Notes: generated from the letters alone by a model not told the origin. Shown: positions 34,762-45,806, counted from the stretch's first letter. The stretch is DNA of 64,000 bases from Streptomyces sp. NBC_01723 (GCF_036246005.1 NZ_CP109171.1:372001-436000), one strand, 5' to 3'. Program-made: numbers and translations.

Positions 34762-35943
34762 TTGCGTGTGATCGGCCTGATGTCAGGCACCTCCTACGAC
34801 GCGGTCGAGGCGGCCGCCGCGGACCTCGTCCTCCAGGACGACGTCCTGGTGATGCGGCCCCTCGGGCATCTCTCGGCCCCCTACCCCGACGAACTGCGCG
34901 AGCTGATCGCGGGGTTCCTGCCGCCGTCGGACACGACCGCCCGCACCGCCGCCGTGCTCGACACCGGCATCGGCCGCGCCTTCGCCGACGTGGCCGTCCG
35001 CGCCCTGCGCGAACTGTGCGACGGGACCGCGGACCTGGTGGTCTCGCACGGGCAGACCGTCTACCACTGGGTCGAGGACGGCGCCGTCCGCGGCAGCCTG
35101 CAACTCGGCCAGCCCGCCTGGATCGCCGAGGCCACCGGTCTGCCCGTCGTCTCCGACCTGCGCGGCAGGGACGTCGCGGCCGGCGGACAGGGCGCCCCGT
35201 TGGTGGTCATGACCGACACCCTCGCCCTGGCCGCGCTGCCCGGCACCCCGGCCGCGCTCAACCTGGGCGGCATCGCCAACCTCACCGTCGTCGCCCCCGG
35301 CGCCGAACCGCTGGCCTTCGACACCGGGCCCGCCAACGCGCTGATGGACGCCGCCGTACGGCACTTCACCGGAGGCGCCCTCGGGTACGACGAGGACGGG
35401 CGGCGGGCCGGCGCGGGGCGGGTCGACGCGGCGCTGCTGCGGGTGCTGCTGGACGAGCCGTACTACGCCAGGCCGGCCCCGAAGAGCACCGGCAAGGAGA
35501 GCTTCCACCTGCCCCACCTGCTCGAGGCACTGGCCTTGGCGCCGGTGCCGGAGCCGGACGACGTACTGGCGACCCTGGCCCGGCTCACCGCGGTCACCGT
35601 GGCCGACGCCTGCCGGGCGCACGGGGTCACCCGGCTCGTCGTCTCCGGCGGCGGGGCGCACAACCCGGTGCTGATGGGCATGCTCGCCGAGGAACTGCCC
35701 GGCGTGCCGCTCGGACCCAGCGACGCGCTCGGGCTGCCGTCCGACGCGAAGGAGGCCCTCGCCTTCGCGCTCCTGGGCTTCCTCACGGTGCACGGCCTGC
35801 CCGGCGCGATCCCGTCGGGAACCGGTGCGCGCCGGGCGACGCTCCTCGGCAGCATCACCCCGGGCCGGGAGCCCCTGCGCCTGCCCGAGCCCGCCACCGT
35901 GCCGCCCCGGCTGCTCCGCGTCACGGACGAACCGGTGTCGTGA
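34762..35943 (+). CDS. anmK: Anhydro-N-acetylmuramic acid kinase
   Basis: 393-residue kinase that opens and phosphorylates 1,6-anhydro-MurNAc to MurNAc-6-phosphate in peptidoglycan recycling. N-terminal phosphate loop GLMSGTSYDAVEA (usually GTSMDG), the acid in VVSHGQTVYHW, and LNLGGIANLTVV and FDTGPANALMDA segments are all AnmK hallmarks; LVVSGGGAHNPVLM closes the ATP site. TTG 34762 is preferred since AGGAG precedes it by six bases; GTG 34768 is possible. It is co-transcribed with the symporter. Confidence 0.92.
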   Translation: MRVIGLMSGTSYDAVEAAAADLVLQDDVLVMRPLGHLSAPYPDELRELIAGFLPPSDTTARTAAVLDTGIGRAFADVAVRALRELCDGTADLVVSHGQTVYHWVEDGAVRGSLQLGQPAWIAEATGLPVVSDLRGRDVAAGGQGAPLVVMTDTLALAALPGTPAALNLGGIANLTVVAPGAEPLAFDTGPANALMDAAVRHFTGGALGYDEDGRRAGAGRVDAALLRVLLDEPYYARPAPKSTGKESFHLPHLLEALALAPVPEPDDVLATLARLTAVTVADACRAHGVTRLVVSGGGAHNPVLMGMLAEELPGVPLGPSDALGLPSDAKEALAFALLGFLTVHGLPGAIPSGTGARRATLLGSITPGREPLRLPEPATVPPRLLRVTDEPVS

Positions 35944-35977
35944 CCGCCGTCGACCGCCCGTGCGGGCGGGGCGGGCC

Positions 35978-37024
35978 TCAGCCCATCTCGCCGGTGCGGG
36001 CCTGCCGCCACAGGTCGACGCTGCCGTCGGCGACCGCGTACTTGTCGATCTCGGCGAGTTCGTCGGCGGTGAAGGCGAGGTTGTCCAGCGCGGCCACGTT
36101 CTGCTCCAGCTGATCGGTGCGCGAGGCGCCGATCACCAGCGAGGTGACGCGCGGGTCGCGCAGCGCCCAGGCGAGCGCCATCTGGGCCAGGGTCTGGTCC
36201 CGGCGGGCGGCGATGTCATTGAGCGCGCGCAGCCGCTGGAGGGTGTCCTCGTTCAGCCAGTCGGTCGCGAAGGACTTGCCCTGGGTGGCGCGGGAGCCCT
36301 CCGGGACGCCGTCGAGGTAGCGGCCGGTGAGCAGCCCCTGGGCGAGCGCGGTGAACCCGATGACGCCGAAGCCCTCGTCGCCCGCGGCGTCGAGCAGGCC
36401 CTCGGTCTCGATCCACCGGTTGAGCATGTTGTACGAGGGCTGGTGGATCAGCAGCGGGGTGCCGAGGTCGCGGAGGATCGCCGCGGCCTCACGGGAGCGT
36501 TCGGCGTCGTAGGAGGAGATCCCGACGTAGAGGGCCTTGCCCTGCCGCACCGCGGTGTCCAGCGCCGTCATGGTCTCCTCCAGCGGTGTGGAGGCGTCCA
36601 GGCGGTGGGAGTAGAAGATGTCGACGTACTCCAGGCCCGTGCGCTTCAGGGACTGGTCGAGGGAGGCGAGCACGTACTTGCGGGAGCCTCCGCCCTGGCC
36701 GTAGGGGCCGGGCCACATGTCGTATCCGGCCTTGGTGGAGATCACCATTTCGTCCCGGTACGGTGCCAGGTCCTGCCGCATGATCCGGCCGAAGTTGATC
36801 TCCGCGGATCCGTAGGGCGGGCCGTAGTTGTTGGCCAGGTCGTGGTGGGTGATGCCGAGGTCGAAGGCGCGCAGGGCGATCTCCCGCTGCGACTCGAACG
36901 GCTTGTCGTCGCCGAAGTTGTGCCAGTAGCCCAGCGACAGGACGGGCAGGTCGAGACCGGAACGACCGGTGCGGCGGTACCGCATGGTGCCGTCGTAGCG
37001 GTGGGGGTCGGCGACGTGGTTCAT
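35978..37024 (-). CDS. Aldo/keto reductase, L-glyceraldehyde 3-phosphate reductase type
   Basis: 348-residue AKR. The N-terminus MRYRRTGRSGLDLPVLSLG and the barrel segments ITHHDLANNYGPPYGSAEIN, ISTKAGYDMWPGPYG and EYVDIFYSHRLD are closely like YghZ/GpR of Escherichia coli. Asp, Tyr, Lys and His of the catalytic tetrad are seen in those segments. NADPH-dependent reduction of L-glyceraldehyde 3-phosphate or methylglyoxal is the expected role. GGAGAG precedes ATG 37024. It is convergent with anmK and upstream of the rox-like gene on the same strand direction. Confidence 0.9.
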   Translation of the reverse strand: MNHVADPHRYDGTMRYRRTGRSGLDLPVLSLGYWHNFGDDKPFESQREIALRAFDLGITHHDLANNYGPPYGSAEINFGRIMRQDLAPYRDEMVISTKAGYDMWPGPYGQGGGSRKYVLASLDQSLKRTGLEYVDIFYSHRLDASTPLEETMTALDTAVRQGKALYVGISSYDAERSREAAAILRDLGTPLLIHQPSYNMLNRWIETEGLLDAAGDEGFGVIGFTALAQGLLTGRYLDGVPEGSRATQGKSFATDWLNEDTLQRLRALNDIAARRDQTLAQMALAWALRDPRVTSLVIGASRTDQLEQNVAALDNLAFTADELAEIDKYAVADGSVDLWRQARTGEMG

Positions 37025-37073
37025 GGTGGCTCTCCGGTGGGGAAGCGGGGACGGGCGGCCCGGGACGGTCGGG

Positions 37074-38542
<1,469 letters not shown>

Positions 38543-38584
38543 TCATGTGGGCAGCGGCCGAGGGCGCCGATTCTGCGCCACGGA

Positions 38585-38606
38585 GGGGCCCTTGCCGCAA
38601 GGCCCC
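38585..38606 (-). promoter_or_regulatory. Rifamycin-associated element (RAE)-like palindrome
   Basis: A 22-base inverted repeat with arms GGGGCC and GGCCCC around a CTTGC/GCAAG core. As I recall, this matches the ~19-bp RAE found upstream of rifampicin-inducible rox, arr, rph and helD genes in actinomycetes. Here it is upstream of the rox-like gene at the expected place, which supports both calls. Confidence 0.78.
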
Positions 38607-38631
38607 GCATGAGCTATAGCTTGACAGTGGC

Positions 38632-38662
38632 AGGCAGGAGGCGAGTGGTCCTCCTGCCTTTT
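38632..38662 (+). terminator. Rho-independent terminator pointing right, without an upstream plus-strand gene
   Basis: AGGCAGGAGG (38632-38641) pairs perfectly with CCTCCTGCCT (38650-38659) around an 8-base loop, followed by TTTT. The direction is plus. No plus-strand gene lies to its left, only the divergent rox-like gene, and a TTGACA occurs just before it at 38621. Confidence 0.65.
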
Positions 38663-39561
38663 CCGTTGCCTCTCGTCAGGGCCGCCTCGGTCCTGAGGTA
38701 CGGCACCCATGGGGAGCCCGGGCGTTGAGCCGGGCGGTGTGTCAGGTGCTGATGATGGTGAGCGACTGCCCGAACCGGCCAGGCCCCCCCCGCGGTCCCC
38801 CGTCACGCCGACACCGACCCGGGTCTCCCCGCCGAACCCGGCACCCGGCACCCGGCACCCGGCACCCGGCACGCTGGACCCGTACGCCCCGACCGGGATC
38901 GCCACCCTGGTCCGCCCGAGAGCAGCGACTGGTCGAGTCCGCGGGTGCCATGCGCGAGCCGGCCCCCGCATGGCTGACCTTGCCGAGTTGGTCCGCGGCT
39001 TCCTGGCCGTTGAAGCCCGCAGCGCCCCCCCGTCCGTCTCGGCGGCGGCCTCTTCGACGTAGTCATCACCAGCTCCGACGCGCGGGCCCGTTTCGCCGTG
39101 TGCCTGGGGGATCCTCACACGATCACCCTGCCGTCCCTGGGCCGGTCCGCGCCGCCCGGCCCCCAGGCGCTGGGCAGCAGGGTGCCCGTAGATGTCGATG
39201 GCGGTGTCCATGGCGTCAGGGGGCGAGGTCGCCGTCCAAGCGGTGCGCTCCGCATCCCAGCGGCGGCCGTAGGCGGGCCGGCCACCTTGGCGGAGATGTC
39301 GTCCCCGGGCCTCCGTCTCCACCGTCACGCTGCGACGGACAAAGGCAGCGGGCCGCTTCCCGCGCGTGGCCAGGCATCATCAGGCCGGTCCCGAACACAC
39401 TGATACACAACTGAGCGGCTGCCGCGCCGCGCCTGATACGCGGAAGAGACCCTGCGGAGAGCCGCTGGGTCCAGGCTCGATGCCGGACGGGACGGCCGAC
39501 TGCCGTCCCCCCGACCAGCCCGCCGGAGCGATGGCTGGCGATAGACGCGAGGGAGCCACTC
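38663..39561. other. Gene-poor 0.9-kb stretch
   Basis: Open frames exist on both strands, but none combines a ribosome binding site, steady third-position G/C bias and recognisable protein sequence. The segment contains the heptamer repeat listed separately. The last ~60 bases hold the leader of the protease gene (GAGGGAG before its ATG). I recognise nothing else. Confidence 0.55.
38837..38871 (+). repeat. Five perfect tandem copies of CCCGGCA
   Basis: A heptamer repeated five times without error (35 bases). It is inside the gene-poor stretch and keeps shifting frame every unit, so it is not a protein repeat. It is likely a slippage hotspot. Confidence 0.9.
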
Positions 39562-41187
39562 ATGCACATGTCGACAGGCCGAAGGGCGGCCGCCGCCCTG
39601 ACGACGGGGATCGCGTTGACCGCGGCGGCCCTGGTAGCACCCTTATCCGCGCAGGCCGTCGTGGGTGGCACCGAGTCCACCCGGGCCTACTCGTTCATGG
39701 GTTCGTTCCAGCCGTCCTACCCCGCCCCGCCGCGCTCGGACAAGCACGGCTGCGGGGTGGAGGTCCTCGCACCGCAATGGGTCCTGACCGCCAGCCACTG
39801 CGCCGGCAGGAACCCGACCGGCGCGAAGGCCGGTGTCCCGCGTGGCTGGAAGGTCCGGGTCGGGTCACTGGACACCACGTCCGGCGGCGAGGTCGCCGAC
39901 GTCGATCACTACTACCGGCTGGCGACCAGTCACGATGAGGGCGGGTTCTGGGGCCGCGACCTCGCTCTGATGCACCTGCGGAAGCCGGTTCGGGCCAAGC
40001 CGGTGCCGATCGCCTCGACCACGCCGCCGGACAGGACGCCCGTCCGCATCATGGGCTGGGGCATGACCTGCGACGACACCGACAACGCGGCGTGTTTCCC
40101 CACGCGGCTGCGGGAGGCCGACACCGTGGTGCAACCGATCTCAACGTGTCCGTCAGCCGCGCCCAGCGGAGAGTTGTGCATCGGTAGCCGCGACGGCAGC
40201 ATCGCCGCGTCGAACATGGACTCCGGCGGGCCTGCGCTGGTCCGCGACGGCGGCCAGTGGGCCGTGGCCGGTGTGGTCAGTGGCCCCGACGAAAGCGGCA
40301 AGACGCTGTACTCCGATGTCACCAAGCACGCCGACTGGATCAACGGCATCATCACGGGCACCAACGTGCCCCCCGATGATCCGATCCCGGACATGGAGGG
40401 CACGGTGGACCTGAGCGGCTGTGCGGGATCAGTGGTCCGCACTCCCGCCTCCCGGCCGCAGGACCCGGCGCTGTTGCTGACCAACGGTCACTGCGTGCAA
40501 GGACAGTGGCCCGCGCCCGGAACCGCGACAGTGGACCGGCCGGCCGACCGCGAGGTGCAGATCGCCGACCGCCAGGGCTATCCGCAAACCACCGCCCGTA
40601 CGAAACGGCTGATGTACGCGACGATGACCGGCACCGACATCGCGCTCTACCGCCTGGACAAGACCTACGCGCAGTTGAAGGCCGAAGGCGCGAAAGTCTT
40701 CCGGCTCACCTCCACCTCCGTGCGCGCAGGCGACCCACTGACCGTGGCGTCCCTCGGCACCCGCCACAACTGCACCGCCGAGGCCGTGGTCCCGCACCTG
40801 CGGGAGGGCGGCTATCAGCTGGACAACTCGATCCGCTACACCACCAGCGACGACTGCGCCCCCTGGCACGGCGACTCCGGTTCGGCGCTGCTGGCTCCCG
40901 ACGGCACTACGGTCGTGGGAATCCACAACACCCACAACGACGACGGCGAGCAGTGCACCGACAACAACCCCTGCGAGGTGGGCCCGAACGGGGAAGTAAC
41001 CTCCCACCAGGGTCGTAGCTATGGCCAGCAGGTTCACATGATCACGGACTGCCTGGCCAAGGGATCGAAACTGGACCTGTCCCGTCAGGGCTGCACCCTC
41101 ACCGGTGCCACGCACCGTCCCGACCGCCGCGACAGCCTCCTCGGTGACCAGGACCGGCACAGCGGCCACCGGACCCGCGAACCCTGA
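39562..41187 (+). CDS. Secreted protein with two tandem trypsin-like serine protease domains
   Basis: 541-residue exported protein. A signal peptide (residues 1-32, SAQA) is followed directly by VVGGTEST, so no propeptide is seen. Domain 1 has the triad H79 (TASHC), D133 (DLALMHL) and S221 (NMDSGGPAL). Domain 2 has H310 (LLTNGHC), D359 (TGTDIALYRL) and S439 (WHGDSGSALL). In domain 1 the oxyanion-hole glycine before Asp-Ser is Met, which may weaken activity; domain 2 keeps GDSG. The C-terminal ~25 residues are polar and arginine-rich. It precedes a two-component pair on the same strand. Confidence 0.87.
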   Translation: MHMSTGRRAAAALTTGIALTAAALVAPLSAQAVVGGTESTRAYSFMGSFQPSYPAPPRSDKHGCGVEVLAPQWVLTASHCAGRNPTGAKAGVPRGWKVRVGSLDTTSGGEVADVDHYYRLATSHDEGGFWGRDLALMHLRKPVRAKPVPIASTTPPDRTPVRIMGWGMTCDDTDNAACFPTRLREADTVVQPISTCPSAAPSGELCIGSRDGSIAASNMDSGGPALVRDGGQWAVAGVVSGPDESGKTLYSDVTKHADWINGIITGTNVPPDDPIPDMEGTVDLSGCAGSVVRTPASRPQDPALLLTNGHCVQGQWPAPGTATVDRPADREVQIADRQGYPQTTARTKRLMYATMTGTDIALYRLDKTYAQLKAEGAKVFRLTSTSVRAGDPLTVASLGTRHNCTAEAVVPHLREGGYQLDNSIRYTTSDDCAPWHGDSGSALLAPDGTTVVGIHNTHNDDGEQCTDNNPCEVGPNGEVTSHQGRSYGQQVHMITDCLAKGSKLDLSRQGCTLTGATHRPDRRDSLLGDQDRHSGHRTREP

Positions 41188-41302
41188 CCCACTCGGTACC
41201 ACCGGCGAACCGGCCCCGGCACAGGCGCGGTGGAGGCAGAATTCGGCAGGGCGGGATGCCCGTCGCATGATGGACCTCCAGCACCTACGTCGATGGGGAA
41301 AG

Positions 41303-42079
41303 ATGTCGGTTCCAGTGGCCGGGGGGTCCGCCCTGGTGCCCGTGGCGATCCTGCTCGTGGAGGACGACGAGGTGATCCGCAGATCGCTCACCTTGGCGCT
41401 GGAGCGCTACGGCTACCGTGTCAGCTCCGCCGGCGACGGCCTGACCGGACTCGAACTGTTCCGGGAAGGCCGCCACGACCTGCTGCTGCTGGACGTGATG
41501 CTGCCCGCCCTCGACGGCATCGGGCTGTGCCGCCGAATCAGGGAGACCAGCATGGACCCGATTCTGATGATGTCCGCGCGCGGCGACGCCCTGGACGTGG
41601 TCTCCGGCCTGGAGGCGGGTGCCGACGACTACGTGGTCAAACCCGTCGACACCGCGGTGCTGGTGGCCCGGATCCGCTCACTGCTGCGGCGGGCTGCCTT
41701 CAACCCCGCCGCCCCGGCCGTGCCGCACCACCCCCCGGCCGAACCGGTGGATGGTGCGGCACGACCGGAGAGTTCCGGTCGCCCGGGCGAGCGCGCCCCA
41801 CTTGTCTTCGGCGACCTGACCATCGACACCGCCGGCCTCGAGGTGTTCCAGGCGGGCGAGCCAGTGGCGCTGGCCCCCACCGAGCTGCGGCTCCTGCTGG
41901 AGTTCGCCGCGAATCCCGGCGTCGTCCTGGACCGGCACATGCTGCTGCGCAACGTGTGGGACTACGGCTGGGACGGCGACAGTCGCGTGGTCGACCTGTG
42001 CGTCCAGCGACTGCGAAGGAAGATCGGAGCGGAGCGGATCCAGACCGTCCGCGGGTTCGGCTACAAGTTGCGGCGCTGA
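41303..42079 (+). CDS. OmpR-family response regulator
   Basis: 258-residue regulator: receiver domain (AILLVEDDEVIRRSL, phosphoacceptor in DLLLLDVMLPALDG, Lys in DDYVVKPVDTAV) and a winged helix at the C-terminus (LAPTELRLLLEFAA, VVDLCVQRLRRKIG, TVRGFGYKLRR). A 40-residue Pro/Ala linker separates the domains. ATG 41303 was chosen for GGGGAAAG just upstream; GTG 41336 would also keep the whole receiver. It is one base short of touching the kinase gene. It resembles the CseB/MprA type. Confidence 0.9.
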   Translation: MSVPVAGGSALVPVAILLVEDDEVIRRSLTLALERYGYRVSSAGDGLTGLELFREGRHDLLLLDVMLPALDGIGLCRRIRETSMDPILMMSARGDALDVVSGLEAGADDYVVKPVDTAVLVARIRSLLRRAAFNPAAPAVPHHPPAEPVDGAARPESSGRPGERAPLVFGDLTIDTAGLEVFQAGEPVALAPTELRLLLEFAANPGVVLDRHMLLRNVWDYGWDGDSRVVDLCVQRLRRKIGAERIQTVRGFGYKLRR

Positions 42080-42080
42080 C

Positions 42081-43334
42081 GTGGATGTCCTGCGCGACCT
42101 GCTGAACTGGCGTTCGCTGCGCTGGAAGATCGCTGCGCTTGTCGCCATGGCCTGCTGTGCCATCGCGCTCACCGTCGGGGCGCTGGTCCACCGCAGCACC
42201 CTGGCCCGGTCGCTGAACGACGGCAGGTCCAAGGCGGTGACCCAGCTGTCCCAAGACCTGCGGGACTACGAGCGGTACGGCACCCCGCCCGACTCGCTTC
42301 GGATGTCGCCCGAGGCCGTGCCCGCCGAGCTGCTGCGCCGGCTCCGGGGCCCGCAGGGCCTGAGGGACGGGTATGCCACCTGGTACGACGGTGACGGCCC
42401 CGGGGACCACCCGTCGATGTGGGCGGCACGGACGTACCGAGGCAGACCCGTGGCGGTGGAGGTCGACATGACGCCCGACCTGCTCACCCGGCGCGCCCTG
42501 GACCGGCACATGTGGAAGTACTCCCTGGTCGCGCTGGCCATCGTGGTACCGCTGTCGGCACTCGCCGCGGAGTTGCCCCATCGCAGGCTGCGGCGGGTGG
42601 CGCGGACCGCACGCCGGATCGCGTCGGGTGACCTGGCTGCCAGAACCAAGGTCGGCCGCGGCAGCGACGAGATCGCCGAGATCGCCGGCGACGTCGATTC
42701 GATGGCCGACAGCCTGCTCGGACGACTGCTGGCCGAACAGCGCTTCACCGCCGACGTCGCCCACGAATTGCGCACCCCGCTGATGGGCCTGGTCACCGCG
42801 AGTGGGCTGCTCCCCGAGGGGGAGGCCACGGAACTGGTCAGGGACCGCGTGGCGGTGCTGCGGACCCTGGTGGACAACCTGCTGGAGATCGCCCGGCTCG
42901 ACACGGGCGCCGAGCGCGCCGACCTCGGGCCCGTTCCGCTCGCCGAGGCGGTCAGGGAGTCTCTGGTCCGCACCGGGCTCCAGACGCGGCTCACCACGGC
43001 CGGCGCCCTGTCCGCCGAGACCGACCCGCGCCGGCTTGACAGGATCGTCGCCAACCTGGTCATCAACGCCCACCGACATGGTCGCGCGCCCGTCGAAGTC
43101 GAGGTGGCGGGCACCTGTGTGACGGTACGGGACCACGGCCCGGGATTCCCCCACGAACTGCTCACTGCGGGGCCCCAACGGTTCCGCACCGGGGCGTCGG
43201 AACGCGGCCGGGGCCACGGCCTCGGGCTGACCATCGCGCTCGGCCAGGCCCAGGTCATCGGGTCGTCGCTGTCCTTCGCCAACGCGCCCGGCGGCGGGGC
43301 CGTCGCCACGCTTCGCCTCCCGGCGGCCGACTGA
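42081..43334 (+). CDS. Sensor histidine kinase
   Basis: 417-residue membrane kinase. One helix at about residues 17-37, an extracytoplasmic region of ~110 residues, a second helix (LVALAIVVPLSALAAEL), a HAMP domain, then the phosphoacceptor motif FTADVAHELRTPLMG. The ATPase domain shows NLVINAHRHG, VRDHGPGFP and GRGHGLGLTIAL. The GTG start follows the regulator stop by one base, so the two are coupled. The adjacent secreted protease upstream may be part of the same stress or envelope response, but nothing in the sequence proves it. Confidence 0.9.
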   Translation: MDVLRDLLNWRSLRWKIAALVAMACCAIALTVGALVHRSTLARSLNDGRSKAVTQLSQDLRDYERYGTPPDSLRMSPEAVPAELLRRLRGPQGLRDGYATWYDGDGPGDHPSMWAARTYRGRPVAVEVDMTPDLLTRRALDRHMWKYSLVALAIVVPLSALAAELPHRRLRRVARTARRIASGDLAARTKVGRGSDEIAEIAGDVDSMADSLLGRLLAEQRFTADVAHELRTPLMGLVTASGLLPEGEATELVRDRVAVLRTLVDNLLEIARLDTGAERADLGPVPLAEAVRESLVRTGLQTRLTTAGALSAETDPRRLDRIVANLVINAHRHGRAPVEVEVAGTCVTVRDHGPGFPHELLTAGPQRFRTGASERGRGHGLGLTIALGQAQVIGSSLSFANAPGGGAVATLRLPAAD

Positions 43335-44018
43335 CACACAGAACGCCCCGACGACTGCCGCGTCTCGGGGACGATGGAGCCTGATCACCCTGCTGGCCGC
43401 CGCGATCCTGACGTCACCCGCGCCCGCGCCCACACCATCGGCGACACCCCCACCGACCTCGTCCCTGCCGGCGCGCGCGAGCTGCCGGCCGTCCTGCGCG
43501 CCACTGCGCTCCCGGCTCCCCGCCGCGACCTCAACCACGTACTGCGCCGGTCCGCCTGGCGCCGCCGCCCCCATGCCTGCCACCGCCGCGGCCACCACGT
43601 GACCGGACCGCGAAGATCAGGACTTGTGGCGCCGTCACGGACCCACCCCGGCCGAAAAGGGCGCAAACGCGCGATTGAGGACGCCGTACGTGGGCACGCG
43701 TCCGGCCTGTCGTCTCCGCTTGCGCGCCCTCGGCGGCGGCGGAGACTGATACGGACGACGGCACTCCGGAAGGCCTGGACGGATGGGTGAGCACGCGGCG
43801 CGTCCCGGCGCCGGGACGCGGCACGGGAGCGGGAGCTGCGGTGCCCCCTGCCCCGGGCCGGGCCCGGAGTCGTTCCGCGAGAGGCGCTGCGAGACGCGCG
43901 AGGCCCCCGTCCGGACGTATCCGGACCGGATTGGCGTGGCCGCTCCAGGGCACCCCTCCCCCGCGACCGTGTCGCGCGGCGCCTGGGCGTCACCCACTCC
44001 ACGACGAAAGGCAGTCTC
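43335..44018. other. 0.68-kb stretch before the catalase gene, no supported gene
   Basis: A frame from about 43381 reads LITLLAAAILTSPAPAPTPS, like an export signal plus linker, but it has no ATG, GTG or TTG start and stops near 43602. It may be a decayed secreted peptide gene. Close to the catalase start there is a small perfect hairpin, CGCGAC-CGT-GTCGCG at 43962-43976. I saw no Fur-type regulator gene such as often sits next to Streptomyces catalase genes. Confidence 0.5.
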
Positions 44019-45539
44019 ATGACGGACATCACGCCTGCCACCACCACGGACTCCGGCGCACCGGTGGAAAGCGACGAACACTCGCTCACCGTCGGCCCGG
44101 GAGGCCCGGTACTCCTCCAGGACGCCTACCTCATCGAGCAGATGGCGCAGTTCAACCGGGAGCGGATCCCCGAACGCCAGCCGCACGCCAAGGGCAGCGG
44201 CGCCTTCGGCCACTTCGAGGTGACGCACGACGTGAGCGCTTACACCAAGGCGGCCGTCTTCCAGCCGGGGACGACGACCGACCTGGTCATCCGCTTCTCC
44301 ACCGTGGCGGGCGAGCGCGGCAGCCCGGACACCTGGCGCGACCCGCGCGGCTTCGCGGTGAAGTTCTACACCAGCCAGGGCAACTACGACATGGTCGGCA
44401 ACAACACGCCGGTGTTCTTCGTCAAGGACCCGATGAAGTTCCAGCACTTCATCCGGTCGCAGAAGCGCCGGGCGGACAACAACCTGCGCGACCACGACAT
44501 GCAGTGGGACTTCTGGACGCTGTCACCGGAGTCCGCCCACCAGGTCACCTGGCTCATGGGGGACCGCGGTATCCCCCGGACCTGGCGCCACATGAACGGC
44601 TACACCTCCCACACGTACATGTGGATCAACGCGGCCGGCGAGCGGTTCTGGGTGAAGTACACCTTCAAGACGGACCAGGGCATCGAGTTCTTCACGCAGC
44701 ACGAGGCCGACCAGATGGCCGCGGCCGACACGGATTACCACATGCGGGACCTGTTCGAGCACATCCGTGACGGCGAGTTCCCGAGCTGGACCCTGTATGT
44801 GCAGGTCATGCCGTACGAGGACGCCGCGGACTACCGGTTCAACCCGTTCGACCTGACGAAGGTGTGGCCGCACGGCGACTACCCCCTCATCCCGGTCGGC
44901 CGCATGACGCTGGACCGCAACCCGACCGACAACCACGCCGAGATCGAGCAGGCCGCCTTCCAGCCCAACAACCTGGTCCCCGGCATCGGCCCGAGCCCGG
45001 ACCGCATGCTGCTGGCCCGGCTCTTCTCCTACGCCGACGCCCATCGGCACCGGATCGGCGCGAACTACCAGCAACTCCCCGTGAACGCCCCGGTCGTCGA
45101 CGTCCACACGTACTCCAAGGACGGGGCGATGGCCTATCAGAAGACGAGTGACCCGGTCTACGCGCCGAACTCCAAGGGCGGTCCCGCCGCCGACACCGAG
45201 CGGTTCGGCACCCCGCCCAGCTGGGAGGCGGACGGGGCCATCACCCGCGCCGCGTACGTCGACCACCCCGAGGACGACGACTGGGGTCAGCCGGGCACGC
45301 TGGTCCGCGAGGTCATGGACGACGCGGCCCGGGACCGGCTGGTCGACAACGTGGTCGGTCACCTCCTCAACGGGGTGAGCGAACCCGTCCTTCAGCGGGC
45401 CTTCGAGTACTGGTCGAACATCGACAAGACCATCGGCGACCGCATCGCCAAGGGGGTCCGGGCCAAGGCGGACGAGAAGGACCCGAAGGCCGCCGAGCAG
45501 GGCAACCCGGCCCGACGGTCCATGCAGGAAAAGGCCTGA
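44019..45539 (+). CDS. katA: Monofunctional heme catalase (small subunit type)
   Basis: 506-residue clade 3-type catalase that breaks down hydrogen peroxide in the cytosol. The distal His is H56 ([14 protein letters not shown]), the distal Asn lies in [12 protein letters not shown], and the proximal heme ligand is Y338 in [14 protein letters not shown]. Family blocks [19 protein letters not shown] and [17 protein letters not shown] are present. Length is normal. It is monocistronic, ending in a strong hairpin terminator 22 bases after the stop. No adjacent regulator was found. Confidence 0.96.
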   Translation: MTDITPATTTDSGAPVESDEHSLTVGPGGPVLLQDAYLIEQMAQFNRERIPERQPHAKGSGAFGHFEVTHDVSAYTKAAVFQPGTTTDLVIRFSTVAGERGSPDTWRDPRGFAVKFYTSQGNYDMVGNNTPVFFVKDPMKFQHFIRSQKRRADNNLRDHDMQWDFWTLSPESAHQVTWLMGDRGIPRTWRHMNGYTSHTYMWINAAGERFWVKYTFKTDQGIEFFTQHEADQMAAADTDYHMRDLFEHIRDGEFPSWTLYVQVMPYEDAADYRFNPFDLTKVWPHGDYPLIPVGRMTLDRNPTDNHAEIEQAAFQPNNLVPGIGPSPDRMLLARLFSYADAHRHRIGANYQQLPVNAPVVDVHTYSKDGAMAYQKTSDPVYAPNSKGGPAADTERFGTPPSWEADGAITRAAYVDHPEDDDWGQPGTLVREVMDDAARDRLVDNVVGHLLNGVSEPVLQRAFEYWSNIDKTIGDRIAKGVRAKADEKDPKAAEQGNPARRSMQEKA

Positions 45540-45561
45540 CAACAGGGAACGATCCATCCCG

Positions 45562-45592
45562 GGAGGCGCCCCGTGACACACGGGGCGCCTCC
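45562..45592 (+). terminator. Terminator of the catalase gene
   Basis: A perfect 14-bp stem, GGAGGCGCCCCGTG (45562-45575) with CACGGGGCGCCTCC (45579-45592), closes a three-base loop. It begins 22 bases after the catalase stop. There is only a weak T-rich tail (TCCGGTCTGTTC), as is usual in Streptomyces. Confidence 0.85.
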
Positions 45593-45806
45593 TCCGGTCT
45601 GTTCAGACGGACCTCAGGGTCGATGACGACCGGCGGCGGGCAAACGCGTTGCCGGACGCGGTGATCGGCCGCTAGCGTGCCGGACGTGCGTTGATCTGCG
45701 GGGCGACGGCCAGGGCCGTCGCGAACGGCTTCACCGCCCTCGGGTCGGCAGGACTCCGAGGGTGGCTTCCCGTGCCCCCGTAGAGCTGTCTGGAGACGAT
45801 CGGACC

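Noticed and set aside
38837..38871. Heptamer array as a possible CRISPR
   Set aside because: Units are 7 bases with no spacers; no cas genes are in the window.
38543..39328. Long minus-strand frame in the gene-poor stretch
   Set aside because: It crosses the heptamer repeat and the terminator hairpin, lacks a ribosome binding site and has no protein-like domain.
43374..43790. Plus-strand frame of 138 codons before the catalase gene
   Set aside because: ATG has no ribosome binding site, and the product is Arg-rich without homology that I recognise.
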